A stretch of 64,000 nt of DNA from Paeniglutamicibacter antarcticus_C (GCF_039544305.1 NZ_BAABLK010000029.1:23072-87071), one strand, 5' to 3'. Positions 17,563 through 30,102 are shown, counted from the first letter of the stretch. Program-made: numbers and translations. The notes: generated by a model not told the origin, from the letters alone.

Positions 17563-17679
17563 TCAGGATACCTTATCGGTGCCCTGACTCCAGGTGGCCT
17601 TTTCGGCCGTAGATTCCTTGTACTTACGATATCCGACGAAGGTTGCGACTATTGCCGCAAACACCAGAAATTTCCGCAT
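17563..17679 (-). CDS. DLW-39 family small protein
   Basis: A 38-codon gene starting MRKFLVFAAIVATFVGYRKY, with a short hydrophobic N-terminal helix, a Lys/Tyr-rich middle and a TWSQGTDKV end. This matches my memory of the actinobacterial DLW-39 family, found at this place between tRNA-Ile and tRNA-Ala near gyrA. GAAAGGA lies eight bases before the ATG. Function unknown. Confidence 0.88.
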   Translation of the reverse strand: MRKFLVFAAIVATFVGYRKYKESTAEKATWSQGTDKVS

Positions 17680-17719
17680 GGATATTTCCTTTCAGTTACC
17701 GCTCGGATGAGGGAATCCG

Positions 17720-17793
17720 TGGGCGTACCTGGACTTGAACCAGGGACCTCTTCGTTATCAGCGAAGCGCTCTAACCGCCTGAGCTATACGCCC
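17720..17793 (-). tRNA. tRNA-Ile (GAT)
   Basis: A 74-base cloverleaf on the minus strand: acceptor GGGCGTA/TACGCCC, D arm GCTC/GAGC, anticodon stem CTTCG/CGAAG with loop CTGATAA giving GAT, and T arm CCTGG/CCAGG with TTCAAGT. CCA is not encoded. Confidence 0.97.
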
Positions 17794-17852
17794 TCTATGT
17801 TCCCGCCGGGAACGAGATAAAACTTTACCCGAGGAACTGCCCCGGAGACAAA

Positions 17853-17894
17853 TCGGCCTTCGAAGCAACATTCCGGATGGGCTTCGAAGGCCGA
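17853..17894 (-). terminator. Terminator of the gyrase-DUF3566 operon
   Basis: A 14-bp perfect inverted repeat (17853-17866 with 17881-17894) around 14 bases, 22 bp after the stop of the DUF3566 gene. A short T-rich tail follows on the minus strand and TTTT on the plus strand. Confidence 0.75.
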
Positions 17895-17915
17895 CTTTTG
17901 TTGTGTTTCCGCGAA

Positions 17916-18463
17916 TTAATCGTCGGTGAGGGTCACGCCAATGCCGCCGACCAGGGTCGAGGAGAGGTTGTAGAGCACTGCGGCGAGCATCGAAAGCGCC
18001 GTGAGCAATACCACATTCACCACAGCGATGATGGTGGCGAACGAAGCGACCTGTCCCAGTGACGCGATCTTCATCAGGTCAAAACCGCTTTCCGAGCCGA
18101 CGATCTCACCCAGGAGGTCGTTAACGGCCTTGAAGATGCCTGTCAGGTCGAGCACCGTCCAGAACACCACAGAAGCAACGACGGTCACGATGCCCAGGGC
18201 CACCGAAAGCAGGAACGCCATCTTCAGTACGGACCAGGGATCGACCTTGGAGACCAGCAGGCGGGCCTTGCGGACCTTGGCCTTGGGTGCCGGGCGCACC
18301 AGTTGGGGGTTCCCGGCGCCTGGGCGCGGAGCGCCCGCCTGGGGCTTCGCTCCCGCGGGGCGCGGCGCTCCTGCAGGACGCTGTGCGCCTGTGGGGGCCT
18401 GTCTTGGCGGTGCCGGACGGGTACCACCAGTGCCGCCGCCCGGGCGGGGCGTATTTGGGGTGC

Positions 18464-18467
<4 letters not shown>
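17916..18467 (-). CDS. DUF3566 transmembrane protein
   Basis: A 183-residue actinobacterial membrane protein. The first 65 residues are Pro/Gly/Ala-rich (GAPRPAGAKPQAGAPRPG) and basic. The DUF3566 domain follows with two membrane helices (AFLLSVALGIVTVVASVVFW near 84-103 and FATIIAVVNVVLLTALSMLA near 142-162). It always accompanies gyrA in these bacteria; its role is not known to me. The GTG start overlaps the gyrA stop in a GTGA and follows GGAGGTAA, so it is translationally coupled to gyrase. Confidence 0.92.
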
Positions 18468-21154
<2,687 letters not shown>

Positions 21155-21213
21155 CGATTTCTTCCTCTAGTCAAAGTTCTAAGTAGTAAGACGCGTGGGT
21201 GGGCGGTACCGGA

Positions 21214-23310
21214 CTAGATGTCCAGGAAGCGCACGTCCTTGGCGTTTTGCTGGATAAAGTTTCGACGTGATTCGACGTCCTCGCCCATCAGCACGGAGAA
21301 GATCTGGTCGGCGGCTGCAGCGTCTTCCATAGTGATCTGGCGCAGCGTACGGTGCTCCGGGTCCATGGTGGTGTCCCACAGTTCCGAGTAATCCATCTCG
21401 CCCAAGCCCTTGTAGCGCTGGATGCCGTTTTCCTTGGGCAGGCGCTTGGACTTGGCGGCACCGGCGGTCAGCGACTCGTCGCGTTCCCGATCCGAGTACA
21501 CATATTCGTGGGGGGAGTTGGACCACTTGATGCGGTACAGCGGAGGCTGGGCGAGGTAGACGTAGCCGTTTTCGATCAGCGGGCGCATGAAGCGGAAGAG
21601 CAGGGTCAACAGCAGCGTGGTGATGTGCTGGCCATCGACGTCGGCATCGGCCATCAGCACTATTTTGTGATAGCGCAGCTTGGCCATGTCGAATTCCTCG
21701 CCTATGCCGGTGCCGAAGGCAGTGATCATCGCCTGGACCTCCGCATTGCCCAGCGCGCGATCCAGCCGGGCACGTTCCACATTCAGGATCTTCCCGCGCA
21801 GCGGCAGGATGGCCTGGGTGTGAGGGTTGCGTCCGCGCTTGGCGGAGCCGCCTGCGGAGTCGCCCTCTACGATGAAGACCTCGCACTCGGCGGGGTTCTT
21901 CGAGGAGCAGTCCGAGAGCTTGCCGGGCATGCCGAAGGATTCCAGCGGCGACTTGCGGCGCGCGTTGTCGCGGGCCTTGCGTGCGGCCATGCGCGCCTGG
22001 GAGGCCAGTTGGGCCTTGCGGATGATGTCCCGTGCGGTGTTGGGGTTGCGCTCGAGCCAGTCGCCGAGCTCATCGTTGACAACGCCCTGAACGAAGCCCT
22101 TGGCCATCGAGTTGCCCAGCTTGGTCTTGGTCTGACCCTCAAACTGCGGTTCGGCGAGTTTCACAGAGATCACCGCGGTCAATCCCTCACGGATGTCATC
22201 GCCGGTGAGGTTGTCGTCCTTTTCTCGCAGGATCGTTTTCTCGCGCGCATAGCGGTTGATCAACGAGGTCATGGCTGCGCGGAAGCCCTCTTCGTGGGTG
22301 CCGCCCTCATGGGTGTTGATGGTGTTGGCGTAGGTGTGCACCGACTCCGAGTAGGAGTTGGTCCACTGCATGGCAACTTCCACGCTGATGCCCTTGGAGG
22401 TGTCCTCCGATTCGAAGGCGATGACGTCCTCGTGGACCAGTTCGACCTTTTTGGCCGAGTTTAGGTGCTTGACATAGTCCAGCAGCCCGTCCTTGTAAAG
22501 GTAGTCCACCACGCGGTGCTTGGGGGCGTCATCGTCATTATCCTCGATGACCTCGGCGGCGATCTCGTCGCCTTCGGTGTCCATAGTGCGCTCGTCGGTG
22601 AGCGTGATGTGCAGGCCCTTGTTCAGGAATGCCATCTGCTGGAAGCGAGCGCGCAGGGTCTCGAAATCGAAGTGGGTCGAATCGAAGATGCCTGCATCCG
22701 GGTAGAACGTCTGGATGGTTCCCGTGGCATCGGAGTCCTCGCCCTTGACCAAGGTGCCCTGCGGCTTGCCGCCGTTGGCGAAGGACATCCGCCAGACGCT
22801 GCCCTGGCGCCTGATCTCGGTATCGACCCGGGAGGAGAGTGCGTTGACGACGGAGATGCCCACACCGTGCAAGCCGCCGGAGACCGCGTAGCCGCCACCA
22901 CCAAATTTGCCGCCGGCGTGCAGGATGGTCATGACGACCTCGACGGTGGGCTTGCCCTCCGTGGGGTGGATATCCACGGGAATGCCACGGCCGTTGTCCT
23001 CAACGCGGACTCCGCCGTCTTCGCGCAGGGTGATCTTGATGTGATCGCAATGCCCGGCCAGGGCCTCATCCACGGAGTTATCCACGACTTCGTAGACCAG
23101 GTGGTGCAGTCCGCGCAATGCCGTGGAGCCGATATACATGCCCGGACGCTTGCGCACCGCTTCAAGGCCCTCGAGCACCGTGATGTCCTGGGCGCCGTAG
23201 GTGTGCTCCACCCGACCGCTGACGTGCTCTTCTACGGGTTGCGCTGTGGGGGATTCACCTGCCTCGAGGGAATCGTTTGGCTCCTGGGGTGTGGTGTTAT
23301 CGGTAGACAC
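21214..23310 (-). CDS. gyrB: DNA gyrase subunit B
   Basis: ATPase subunit of gyrase. GHKL motifs are clear: VVDNSVDEALAGHCD, EDNGRGIPV and GLHGVGISVVNALS. The TOPRIM domain has EGDSAGGSAKRGR, LRGKILNVE and DADVDGQHI. About 698 residues from the GTG at 23310, which follows GAGGAG at 12 bases; the first 35 residues are a variable Thr/Glu/Pro-rich extension. A longer in-frame reading to 23472 has no family similarity. It is the first gene of the gyrB-gyrA-DUF3566 unit. Confidence 0.97.
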   Translation of the reverse strand: MSTDNTTPQEPNDSLEAGESPTAQPVEEHVSGRVEHTYGAQDITVLEGLEAVRKRPGMYIGSTALRGLHHLVYEVVDNSVDEALAGHCDHIKITLREDGGVRVEDNGRGIPVDIHPTEGKPTVEVVMTILHAGGKFGGGGYAVSGGLHGVGISVVNALSSRVDTEIRRQGSVWRMSFANGGKPQGTLVKGEDSDATGTIQTFYPDAGIFDSTHFDFETLRARFQQMAFLNKGLHITLTDERTMDTEGDEIAAEVIEDNDDDAPKHRVVDYLYKDGLLDYVKHLNSAKKVELVHEDVIAFESEDTSKGISVEVAMQWTNSYSESVHTYANTINTHEGGTHEEGFRAAMTSLINRYAREKTILREKDDNLTGDDIREGLTAVISVKLAEPQFEGQTKTKLGNSMAKGFVQGVVNDELGDWLERNPNTARDIIRKAQLASQARMAARKARDNARRKSPLESFGMPGKLSDCSSKNPAECEVFIVEGDSAGGSAKRGRNPHTQAILPLRGKILNVERARLDRALGNAEVQAMITAFGTGIGEEFDMAKLRYHKIVLMADADVDGQHITTLLLTLLFRFMRPLIENGYVYLAQPPLYRIKWSNSPHEYVYSDRERDESLTAGAAKSKRLPKENGIQRYKGLGEMDYSELWDTTMDPEHRTLRQITMEDAAAADQIFSVLMGEDVESRRNFIQQNAKDVRFLDI

Positions 23311-23568
23311 AGGTGCTACAGACTCCTCAAACAGTGGAAGGCCGGACACCGAAGGTGTCCGATCATGAACCGATGTCTTGCCGCTTGGACAAAACACCTT
23401 CATCAATTCTACCGCGTAACACCAATTTAATCGGACATTGACCAGCAGCAACATAGGTCTAATAGCCGCCAAGCATACTTAGGAGCCATTAATGCCGACT
23501 CGTCTGGGGGGCTATGTGCTTTGCGAGCTCTGAGCGCACCAGCGGGCCAGCTACGCGTTTTTGTTTCG

Positions 23569-24120
23569 CTACCCATAGGTGTCGCGCGGGCCGCGGCCCT
23601 TTACCGAGCGTCCACCGTGCCTCCAGGTGGGTGCCGCCGGACCCAGCACCCGAATCACGGTGATCACTCCTTGGCCCAGTTCCTTGTCGAAATGCTTAAG
23701 CAATTCGTGCGAAAGCAAGCGCACCTGGGTGGCCCAGGTCGTGGAGTCGCACCGCACCACCACGGTGGAGTCCTCAAAGGATTCCGGGATGCAATGCTGT
23801 GCGATCTGGGGTCCCACCAGTTCGCTCCAGCGCGACAGCACCGATCCCACGGCAACAGGTGCGCTCCAACCGCGGTCCCGGACAATCTTGCCGAAGAGGT
23901 TGCCGATCTCCTGGGGATCGCGTCCGTCGGTGTATTTCGCCGGTGCGGAGGAGGCACGCCTTCGCGTCTTGCGCGCAGCGGCGTTCTCCTCGAACCTTGC
24001 CGCTTTCGCGGCATCGATTCTTGCCTCGCCACGGCTGACTGCCGATTCGCGCATGCGGTTGAGTATCGCGCGGGTGGCATCGAGCGCTTCCGGGGCGTGC
24101 GGATCCTTCTCTTCGCTCAC
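23569..24120 (-). CDS. DUF721 (DciA-like) protein
   Basis: A 183-residue protein. The N-terminal half is charged (ARKTRRRASS). The DUF721 domain follows at about residues 70-160 (GNLFGKIVRDRGW, WSELVGPQIAQHCIPESFEDSTVVVRCDSTTWATQVRLLSHELL). DciA proteins of this superfamily load or control the replicative helicase in bacteria lacking DnaC. The position between recF and gyrB supports a replication link. The GTG start overlaps the recF stop by four bases. Confidence 0.9.
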   Translation of the reverse strand: MSEEKDPHAPEALDATRAILNRMRESAVSRGEARIDAAKAARFEENAAARKTRRRASSAPAKYTDGRDPQEIGNLFGKIVRDRGWSAPVAVGSVLSRWSELVGPQIAQHCIPESFEDSTVVVRCDSTTWATQVRLLSHELLKHFDKELGQGVITVIRVLGPAAPTWRHGGRSVKGRGPRDTYG

Positions 24121-25319
24121 GTGCTCACCACCCCGGGGCTAACCTTCAGGAAGGCACCGCCTAGCTCTGCGGGCACATCCGAGGCCACGGCGGCGGTGAC
24201 TATCACTTGGTCGGCACCGGCAACTATGGTGGCCAACCGCGTACGCCTAGTTGCATCGAGTTCGGCAAAAACATCATCGAGGATCAAGATCGGTCCGGCT
24301 CCGGGACGAGGATCATCCTCGCCCAGGACCTTGTAGGCAGCCAGCCGCAAGGCCAAGGCAAATGACCAGGTCTCTCCGTGGCTGGCATATCCCTTGGCCG
24401 GGGCATTACCCAAGGTCAGCAGGACATCATCACGATGGGGTCCGACAAGGGTGATGCCGCGTTCAAGTTCCTTGTCACGGTTCTTCAACAGGGCCGCAAG
24501 GAACATTTCCTCGAGTTCCCGGATTCCGGCATCGAGCAGGGTTGCAGGGGCGACTTGGGCCGGATGGTCTTGGACGGTCGAGAAACCGTTTGTGGGTTCC
24601 TCGTCCTCGGGATCTATCACGACCGTTGATTGGTAGTAGGCGCGTGCTTCCTTGTTGGCGTCGGCCAACGAGGCATAGGCAGCGCCCATGTAGGGCGAGA
24701 GCAGGCTCAGGACCTCAAGGCGGCCGCGCAGCACCCGTGCGCCGGCTCGGGCCAGATGCGTATCCCACACATCCAGTGTGGCTTCACGCGTTGTGGAGAG
24801 CTTGCTGCCGGCACGGGCCGACTTCAGCAACGCGTTGCGTTGTTTCAGGACCCGTTCGTAGTCCCCTCGGGTTGCCGCCTCGCCAGGACGCAGGATGACC
24901 AGCAGTTCATCCAGGAAACGGCGTCTGTTCGAGGGGTCTCCCTTGACCAAGGAAAGGTCTTCGGGGGCAAAAAGAACCGTACGCACGATGCCGAGGATAT
25001 CGCGGGCCCTCACCGGGTTTGCGCGATTTATACGGGCTCGGTTTGCCTTGCCGGCAGTGATTTCCACTTCGAGGGTGGTCACTAGTCTTGCCCGCTGGAC
25101 CCGTGCACGAACCAGGGCGCGATCGGTGCCGAAGCGCAATAACGGTGCGTCGTTGGTGACCCGATGCGAAGAAAGCGTTGCCAGGTAACCGATGGCTTCG
25201 ACGATGTTGGTCTTTCCAACGCCGTTTGCACCTATCAGGACATTGGTGCCAGGTCCGAGCTCGACATCGGCTTGCGCATACGAGCGAAAGTCGGTGAGAG
25301 AGACATGTGAGATGTACAC
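24117..25319 (-). CDS. recF: DNA replication and repair protein RecF
   Basis: SMC-like ATPase that helps load RecA at gaps with RecO and RecR. The Walker A motif is GANGVGKTNIVEAIGYLA near residues 33-50, the signature region LVGPHRDDVLLTLG is in the C-terminal half, and Walker B is ILILDDVFAELD. At 400 residues it is a normal length. It is encoded downstream of dnaN with a 172-bp gap in which no gnd gene is found, unlike in some relatives; that gap holds an imperfect inverted repeat near 25399-25450. Confidence 0.96.
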   Translation of the reverse strand: MYISHVSLTDFRSYAQADVELGPGTNVLIGANGVGKTNIVEAIGYLATLSSHRVTNDAPLLRFGTDRALVRARVQRARLVTTLEVEITAGKANRARINRANPVRARDILGIVRTVLFAPEDLSLVKGDPSNRRRFLDELLVILRPGEAATRGDYERVLKQRNALLKSARAGSKLSTTREATLDVWDTHLARAGARVLRGRLEVLSLLSPYMGAAYASLADANKEARAYYQSTVVIDPEDEEPTNGFSTVQDHPAQVAPATLLDAGIRELEEMFLAALLKNRDKELERGITLVGPHRDDVLLTLGNAPAKGYASHGETWSFALALRLAAYKVLGEDDPRPGAGPILILDDVFAELDATRRTRLATIVAGADQVIVTAAVASDVPAELGGAFLKVSPGVVST

Positions 25320-25491
25320 CTAAACGTCCTGCGATGGGATCGAGGGGCGCAATGCCATCGATCGGGTAACAGAGAATTGGCGGAAAACGCCAAGTGAAGT
25401 TGTGTTCGGCCGCTCCGATTGGAGCGGTCGTGGAGCAGCCGAACACGAGGTTGCGCCGGTGAGGAAAACAGTGCCTTCCCCCGCAGTCAAC

Positions 25492-26622
25492 CTAATTGGG
25501 CAAGTTTGGTAGCCGCACCGGCATGACGAGGTATCGATATTCGTCGCTGTCCTGGCCGTCCAGGGAGGACTGCGCCGTCATCATGGCGGGTTTCGGCGCA
25601 CTCGTGAACGAGAAGCGCACGAATTCGCTGGTGAACGCGTTCAGTCCCTCGCTGAGGTAGGCGGGGTTGAATGCGACGGTGATCTCATCACCGTCGATCT
25701 GCGCTTCGATGGATTCCTCAGCCTGGGCGTCCTCACCGGTTCCGGCATCGAGTGAGAGCTGGCCTCCGGCGAAAGAGAGCCGAACCGGGGTGTTGCGCTC
25801 GGCAACAACCGCCACACGACGTACCGCTTCCATGAGCTCGGAGGTACGCACCGTGGCGTGGATCGGTGTGTTCTCGGGGAACAAGGACCGGATCTTCGGG
25901 TAATCACCGTCGACGAGCAACGATGTGGTTCGGCGGTTTCCGCTTTCGAAACCAATCAGCTCGTTGCCTTGGCCAAGGGCGATCTTCAGTTCGCCTGCAG
26001 AGCCTAGCGTTTTGGCAACTTCGTTCAGGGTCTTGGCCTTGACCAACGCCGAAGTGGAAATGCCTGGCTGGGACGGCTTCCAGTGAACTTCGCGCATGGC
26101 CAGACGGTAACGGTCTGTAGCCAGGAAAGTGATCAGGTCATCTTCAATTTCCATCTTGACACCGGTAAGGATCGGCAAGGTGTCGTCTTTGGACGCGGCC
26201 ACGATGACCTGGTTGATTGCGTGCGCAAAAGCCTCGCCGTCAACTACGCCGGTTACCTCGGGAAGAACTGGAAGTTCCGGGTACTCCGCTACGGGCATGG
26301 TTGCCAAATGGAATCGGCTTCTCCCGCAAGTCAGAGTGACCTTGGTTCCGTCCGTCTCGATGACGGCAGTCGCATTTGGAAGGCTCCGGCAAATTTCGGC
26401 CAGCAATCGGCCTGAAACGAGAATCGTCCCCTCGGCGGCAACGTCGGCTGCGATCTCAAGGTGAGCAGAAATTTCGTAGTCAAAACCGGCGAGTGAAACC
26501 GTGCTGTTTTTCGCGGTGATGAGGATGCCTGAAAGCACCGGTGAAGGCGGTCGCTGGGATAGTGAACGGGCGGTCCAGGATACGGCTTCGGCCAATACAT
26601 CCTTTTCAACGCTGAACTTCAC
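25492..26622 (-). CDS. dnaN: DNA polymerase III beta sliding clamp
   Basis: Ring-shaped processivity factor, 376 residues in three repeated clamp domains. Diagnostic stretches include MKFSVEKDVLAEAVSWTARS at the N-terminus, the central FLATDRYRLAMREVHW and the C-terminal YRYLVMPVRLP. The start is the GTG at 26622 with AAAGG upstream. It lies 982 bp from dnaA across the origin. Confidence 0.98.
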   Translation of the reverse strand: MKFSVEKDVLAEAVSWTARSLSQRPPSPVLSGILITAKNSTVSLAGFDYEISAHLEIAADVAAEGTILVSGRLLAEICRSLPNATAVIETDGTKVTLTCGRSRFHLATMPVAEYPELPVLPEVTGVVDGEAFAHAINQVIVAASKDDTLPILTGVKMEIEDDLITFLATDRYRLAMREVHWKPSQPGISTSALVKAKTLNEVAKTLGSAGELKIALGQGNELIGFESGNRRTTSLLVDGDYPKIRSLFPENTPIHATVRTSELMEAVRRVAVVAERNTPVRLSFAGGQLSLDAGTGEDAQAEESIEAQIDGDEITVAFNPAYLSEGLNAFTSEFVRFSFTSAPKPAMMTAQSSLDGQDSDEYRYLVMPVRLPNLPN

Positions 26623-27330
26623 GAAGTGGTCCGCCTTTCAGGACGAAGTCGACAGTAAATGACTTAAAACAAGAGTAGCGGGCGAAGAAAAATCAAACAC
26701 ACGCGATGCGAAGAGCGAGATGCATTTGCCTGCCTGCTGCGTGAACCGACTGCTTTGGTCGGCAACACATAGGACACAGCCCTCAAGCATACCGGCTTTG
26801 GGAACCACAAAAACATGGTTCTTGACGGAATGTACGGATATAAGGCGGGATGCAGAGAATCCCAGTTCATCAGGGCACTGAGGAACACCGGGTTTGGTTT
26901 ATCAGGGGACTACCAAGAGGGACTTCTTTGGAATTGCAATGGCCGGCAGAACAGCCATGCACGAGCAGCAGTTCGGAACCTGCGTTTTTACCCTTCTACG
27001 AACGAGCCTTTGGTTGGTTTGTGAATGGCTAAACAGAAGGGTGAGCAAACCCGGCTTACTAGGAATCGCTGTCGATTCGTATTGCGTGACGGCTTAGGTT
27101 CTCTGGAGCGAAGTGTTTGTCGTGCTGGTGTTGAGGATCTATGAACTAGGGCCAGAACCATTGCCACGGTGTAACGCCGTTTGGAACGGTCGGTGGGGTG
27201 GTGAAAGAAGACTTTTGGAATGCGGGAGCGCTTTCAGGAAGCGGTAGTTGTGGCCACCGTTCAAGTGGCGATCCCCTGAGAATCAAACGACGTTCATTGG
27301 ACTGAATCGGCGGTTTCGGAGCGAGTGGAC

Positions 27331-27600
27331 TTGTTATCTGGATTAATAAGAAAGATGGGATTAGTAGTGTTAATAACCCCTGTGGATACTGTGGATAAGT
27401 GCCTAGGGGTGCGGGAATGAACCAATTATGCATGTGCACAACATGTGACTGGGGGTGGTACTCAGTGTCATGGACCAGTGGATAACTTTCCGCGCGGTTA
27501 AAAGGATCCACAGGTAGCCCTGTAGTTATCCGCAGGAAAACCCAGTCGTCCACTTAATGATCCACAGGTTTATCCACACCTGTGGTTATTAGGCTTTTAG
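27331..27600. other. oriC: Chromosomal origin oriC, DnaA-box cluster between dnaA and dnaN
   Basis: The 982-bp gap between dnaA and dnaN has its boxes packed in the dnaA-proximal part. Perfect DnaA boxes: TGTGGATAA at 27390-27398 and TTATCCACA at 27570-27578. One-mismatch boxes: TGTGGATAC 27381-27389, AGTGGATAA 27477-27485, TTATCCGCA 27526-27534 and TGATCCACA 27558-27566. An AT-rich stretch at 27341-27377 is the best unwinding-element candidate. The remaining part, 26640-27300, shows no gene and no good box. Location and box density make this the likely main origin. Confidence 0.9.
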
Positions 27601-27604
27601 AGGG

Positions 27605-29017
27605 CTACCCTTCTCGCTGCCGCTGCTTGATTCGGTTGGTCAGCTCGGTTACCTGGTTGAAAATCGCACGTCGTTCGGCCATGAGTTCTCGGATCTTGCG
27701 ATCCGCGTGGATGACTGTGGTGTGATCGCGGCCTCCAAGTTCCTGACCAATTTTCGGCAACGACATATCGGTGAGTTCACGAAGAAGGTACATGGCGATT
27801 TGGCGTGCCGTTACCAGAGTCCTTGTTCTTGACTTGCTGGTGAGCTCCTCGATCGTCAGATTAAAATACTCGGCGGTCTGGGCAACGATGGTTGCCGGAG
27901 TTATCTCCTGGGCACCTTCATCGGTGATCAAATCCTTCAGGACGGTCTCAGCCAGACTCATGTCGACCGTCTGGTTATTGAGCGAAGCGAAAGCCGTGAC
28001 GCGAATGAGCGCGCCCTCGAGTTCGCGGATATTCGTCGAGATCTTTGAAGCGATGTATTCCATGACTTCATCAGGAGCGGAGAGATTCTCGGCCGTGGCC
28101 TTCTTGCGCAGAATGGCAATGCGGGTTTCAAGCTCGGGAGGCTGGATATCGGTAAGCAGGCCCCACTCGAAGCGTGAACGCATACGATCTTCAAACCCGG
28201 ATAGCTGCTTGGGCGGAAGGTCAGAGGTGATGACAACCTGTTTGTTGTGGTTGTGGAGTGCATTGAATGTGTGGAAGAACTCTTCCTGGGTGGCATCCTT
28301 GTTGGCCAAGAACTGGATGTCATCGATCAGCAGGATATCCACGTTCCGATAGGTTTGCTTGAAACTTGCACCCTCGTCATCACGAATCGAATTGATGAAA
28401 TCGTTAGTGAATTCTTCCGAATTCACATAACGAACGCGAATACCGTTGTAGAGGTGCCGTGCATAGTGCCCGATTGCGTGGAGGAGGTGAGTCTTGCCCA
28501 GACCGGAGTCCCCATAGATGAACAAGGGGTTGTAGGCCTTGGCCGGCGCCTCGGCGACCGCGACAGCTGCTGCGTGTGCGAAGCGGTTCGAAGAACCAAT
28601 CACGAAGGTATCGAAGATGTACTTCGGGTTTAGGCGGCCGAATTCCTGGGAGTTCGAAGGGGGCGAAGGCTGGGGAAGAACATCGCTGATACGCGCTTTG
28701 GGGACCGGTGGCAGCTCGACCGGGGGAACAGGCGCTTCTTCCGGAAGAAGATCAGAGTCAATACTGAATGCACAACGAATATCCGACTGGAAAACGAGTT
28801 TCAGCGATTGCTCAAGAGGGTCCTTGAGCTGGGTTTGAAGAACATCACGAGTCAACTCGTTGGGTACTGCTAGCAAGAGCGTAGTTCCGATGAGTCCCTG
28901 GGGTTGCGCCAAGGCAGCGAATGCACGTTGTCGGGGAGTCACCCGGTCATCTTGTTCGATATGGCGAACTACCTGGCGCCAGGCACTGCCGACACTGTTG
29001 GTCTCGTCCGTGCTCAC
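27605..29017 (-). CDS. dnaA: Chromosomal replication initiator DnaA
   Basis: AAA+ initiator that binds DnaA boxes and opens oriC. About 470 residues: domain I at the N-terminus, a short Pro-rich linker (about 90-125), the AAA+ domain with Walker A GDSGLGKT near 169-176 and Walker B DILLIDDIQF, and the C-terminal helix-turn-helix with the DnaA signature ELGGRDHTTVIHADRKI. I take the GTG at 29017 because GAAGGGG lies eight bases upstream; a TTG at 29023 is too close to that site. Boxes on both sides of the gene suggest autoregulation. Confidence 0.97.
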   Translation of the reverse strand: MSTDETNSVGSAWRQVVRHIEQDDRVTPRQRAFAALAQPQGLIGTTLLLAVPNELTRDVLQTQLKDPLEQSLKLVFQSDIRCAFSIDSDLLPEEAPVPPVELPPVPKARISDVLPQPSPPSNSQEFGRLNPKYIFDTFVIGSSNRFAHAAAVAVAEAPAKAYNPLFIYGDSGLGKTHLLHAIGHYARHLYNGIRVRYVNSEEFTNDFINSIRDDEGASFKQTYRNVDILLIDDIQFLANKDATQEEFFHTFNALHNHNKQVVITSDLPPKQLSGFEDRMRSRFEWGLLTDIQPPELETRIAILRKKATAENLSAPDEVMEYIASKISTNIRELEGALIRVTAFASLNNQTVDMSLAETVLKDLITDEGAQEITPATIVAQTAEYFNLTIEELTSKSRTRTLVTARQIAMYLLRELTDMSLPKIGQELGGRDHTTVIHADRKIRELMAERRAIFNQVTELTNRIKQRQREG

Positions 29018-29105
29018 AATCAAGGCCCCTTCGTTCTGTTACATCGACCAAACGGGCGACGAATGGGGTTCCCAGCTACTGAACCCAACGGAATGATTCT
29101 AGCTC

Positions 29106-29264
29106 TCATCCACAGCGTTATGCACAGACAGTGGATAACTTGAGGTGGATAACTCTTGGAAGCTTGCAAACCGTCGGAATTACAAGTAGGGATTGAGATC
29201 CAGGACATGGGAATTAACCCATGGAACTAGGGTGGAACGAGACTTATCCACCGAACTATCCACA
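29106..29264. other. Second DnaA-box cluster upstream of dnaA
   Basis: The 503-bp gap between dnaA and rpmH carries near-consensus boxes: TCATCCACA 29106-29114, AGTGGATAA 29130-29138, GGTGGATAA 29144-29152, TTATCCACC 29244-29252 and CTATCCACA 29256-29264. None is perfect. They could form the second half of a bipartite origin or an autoregulatory site for dnaA. The rest of the gap to 29520 should hold the rpmH promoter, but I cannot point to it with confidence. Confidence 0.7.
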
Positions 29265-29520
29265 AGCTCTAGACACATTGAGGCAAGGGTGTGAGCTGGT
29301 CTCCGAAACGTCCAATTTGACGTGCCTTCACTTCCACCCCTATCGTTGTGTAGTCCTATGTGTGCACTTTTGGCACTGTGAGGTATCTTCGAGAATCTCT
29401 TGATTGATCGAAAGTACGGAACAGTCCTCGAGGCCCACCTGAATACGAGCGTCAGCCTGTTCTTCCGTACTTAGTAGCAACGGGCAAGGCGCATCACATG
29501 ATCGTCTTGGAGTTACTACC

Positions 29521-29658
29521 GTGAGCAAGCGGACTTTTCAGCCGAATAACCGTCGTCGTGCCAAGAAGCACGGTTTCCGACTTCGTATGCGTACCCGTGC
29601 AGGCCGTGCCATTCTGGCAACCCGCCGCACCAAGGGCCGCAGCGAACTTTCTGCATAA
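29521..29658 (+). CDS. rpmH: 50S ribosomal protein L34
   Basis: A 45-residue, highly basic protein beginning MSKRTFQPNNRRRAKKHGFR and ending GRSELSA, a standard bacterial L34. The start is GTG at 29521, with TTGGAG about ten bases upstream. It is divergent from dnaA and is the first gene of the rpmH-rnpA-yidD-yidC-jag-rsmG run. Confidence 0.98.
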   Translation: MSKRTFQPNNRRRAKKHGFRLRMRTRAGRAILATRRTKGRSELSA

Positions 29659-29733
29659 CCATTAAGCACTATTTTCCTGAACTAGCGCAGGTAATCGTGG
29701 GTTCTTTGTTTTTTAGACTCGACGCGTGACGTC

Positions 29734-30102
29734 GTGTTGCCAAAGAATCAACGATTGCGTCTATCACAGGATTTTACAGCCACTGTACGTTCCGGCGCCC
29801 GAACTGGGCGCCGGAACGTAGTGCTATATGCACGGGTTCGTTCTGAAGAACCCCAGGGCAATAATCGTTTTGGTTTCATCGTTTCCAAGGCCGTTGGCAA
29901 TGCCGTGCACCGCAATGTCGTCAAACGACGAATGCGGGCTCTGGCCGCGCAGTTTACTGCGGACGCCACCGGTCTCGATGTCGTGGTCCGGGCTTTGCCT
30001 GGTTCTGCAGACATCAACTGGGACGAACTGAGCCAACAAGTCCGATCCGCGCTTGGGTCTGTTCTGCAAAAGGCAAGGACCAAGCATGAAAAAGGACTCT
30101 AG
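29734..30102 (+). CDS. rnpA: Ribonuclease P protein component
   Basis: Basic protein cofactor of the RNase P ribozyme, which matures tRNA 5' ends. The 122-residue sequence begins MLPKNQRLRLSQDF and has the central RNR-type motif as VGNAVHRNVVKRRMRAL. The start is the GTG at 29734 without a strong ribosome site. The end overlaps the next gene by 17 bases. Confidence 0.96.
   Translation: MLPKNQRLRLSQDFTATVRSGARTGRRNVVLYARVRSEEPQGNNRFGFIVSKAVGNAVHRNVVKRRMRALAAQFTADATGLDVVVRALPGSADINWDELSQQVRSALGSVLQKARTKHEKGL

Noticed and set aside
21352..23430. Long plus-strand frames opposite gyrB
   Set aside because: Antisense shadows of gyrB caused by GC-rich third positions.
27146..27553. A 135-codon minus-strand frame inside oriC
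   Set aside because: Covers DnaA boxes and AT-rich origin sequence, with no family and no ribosome site.
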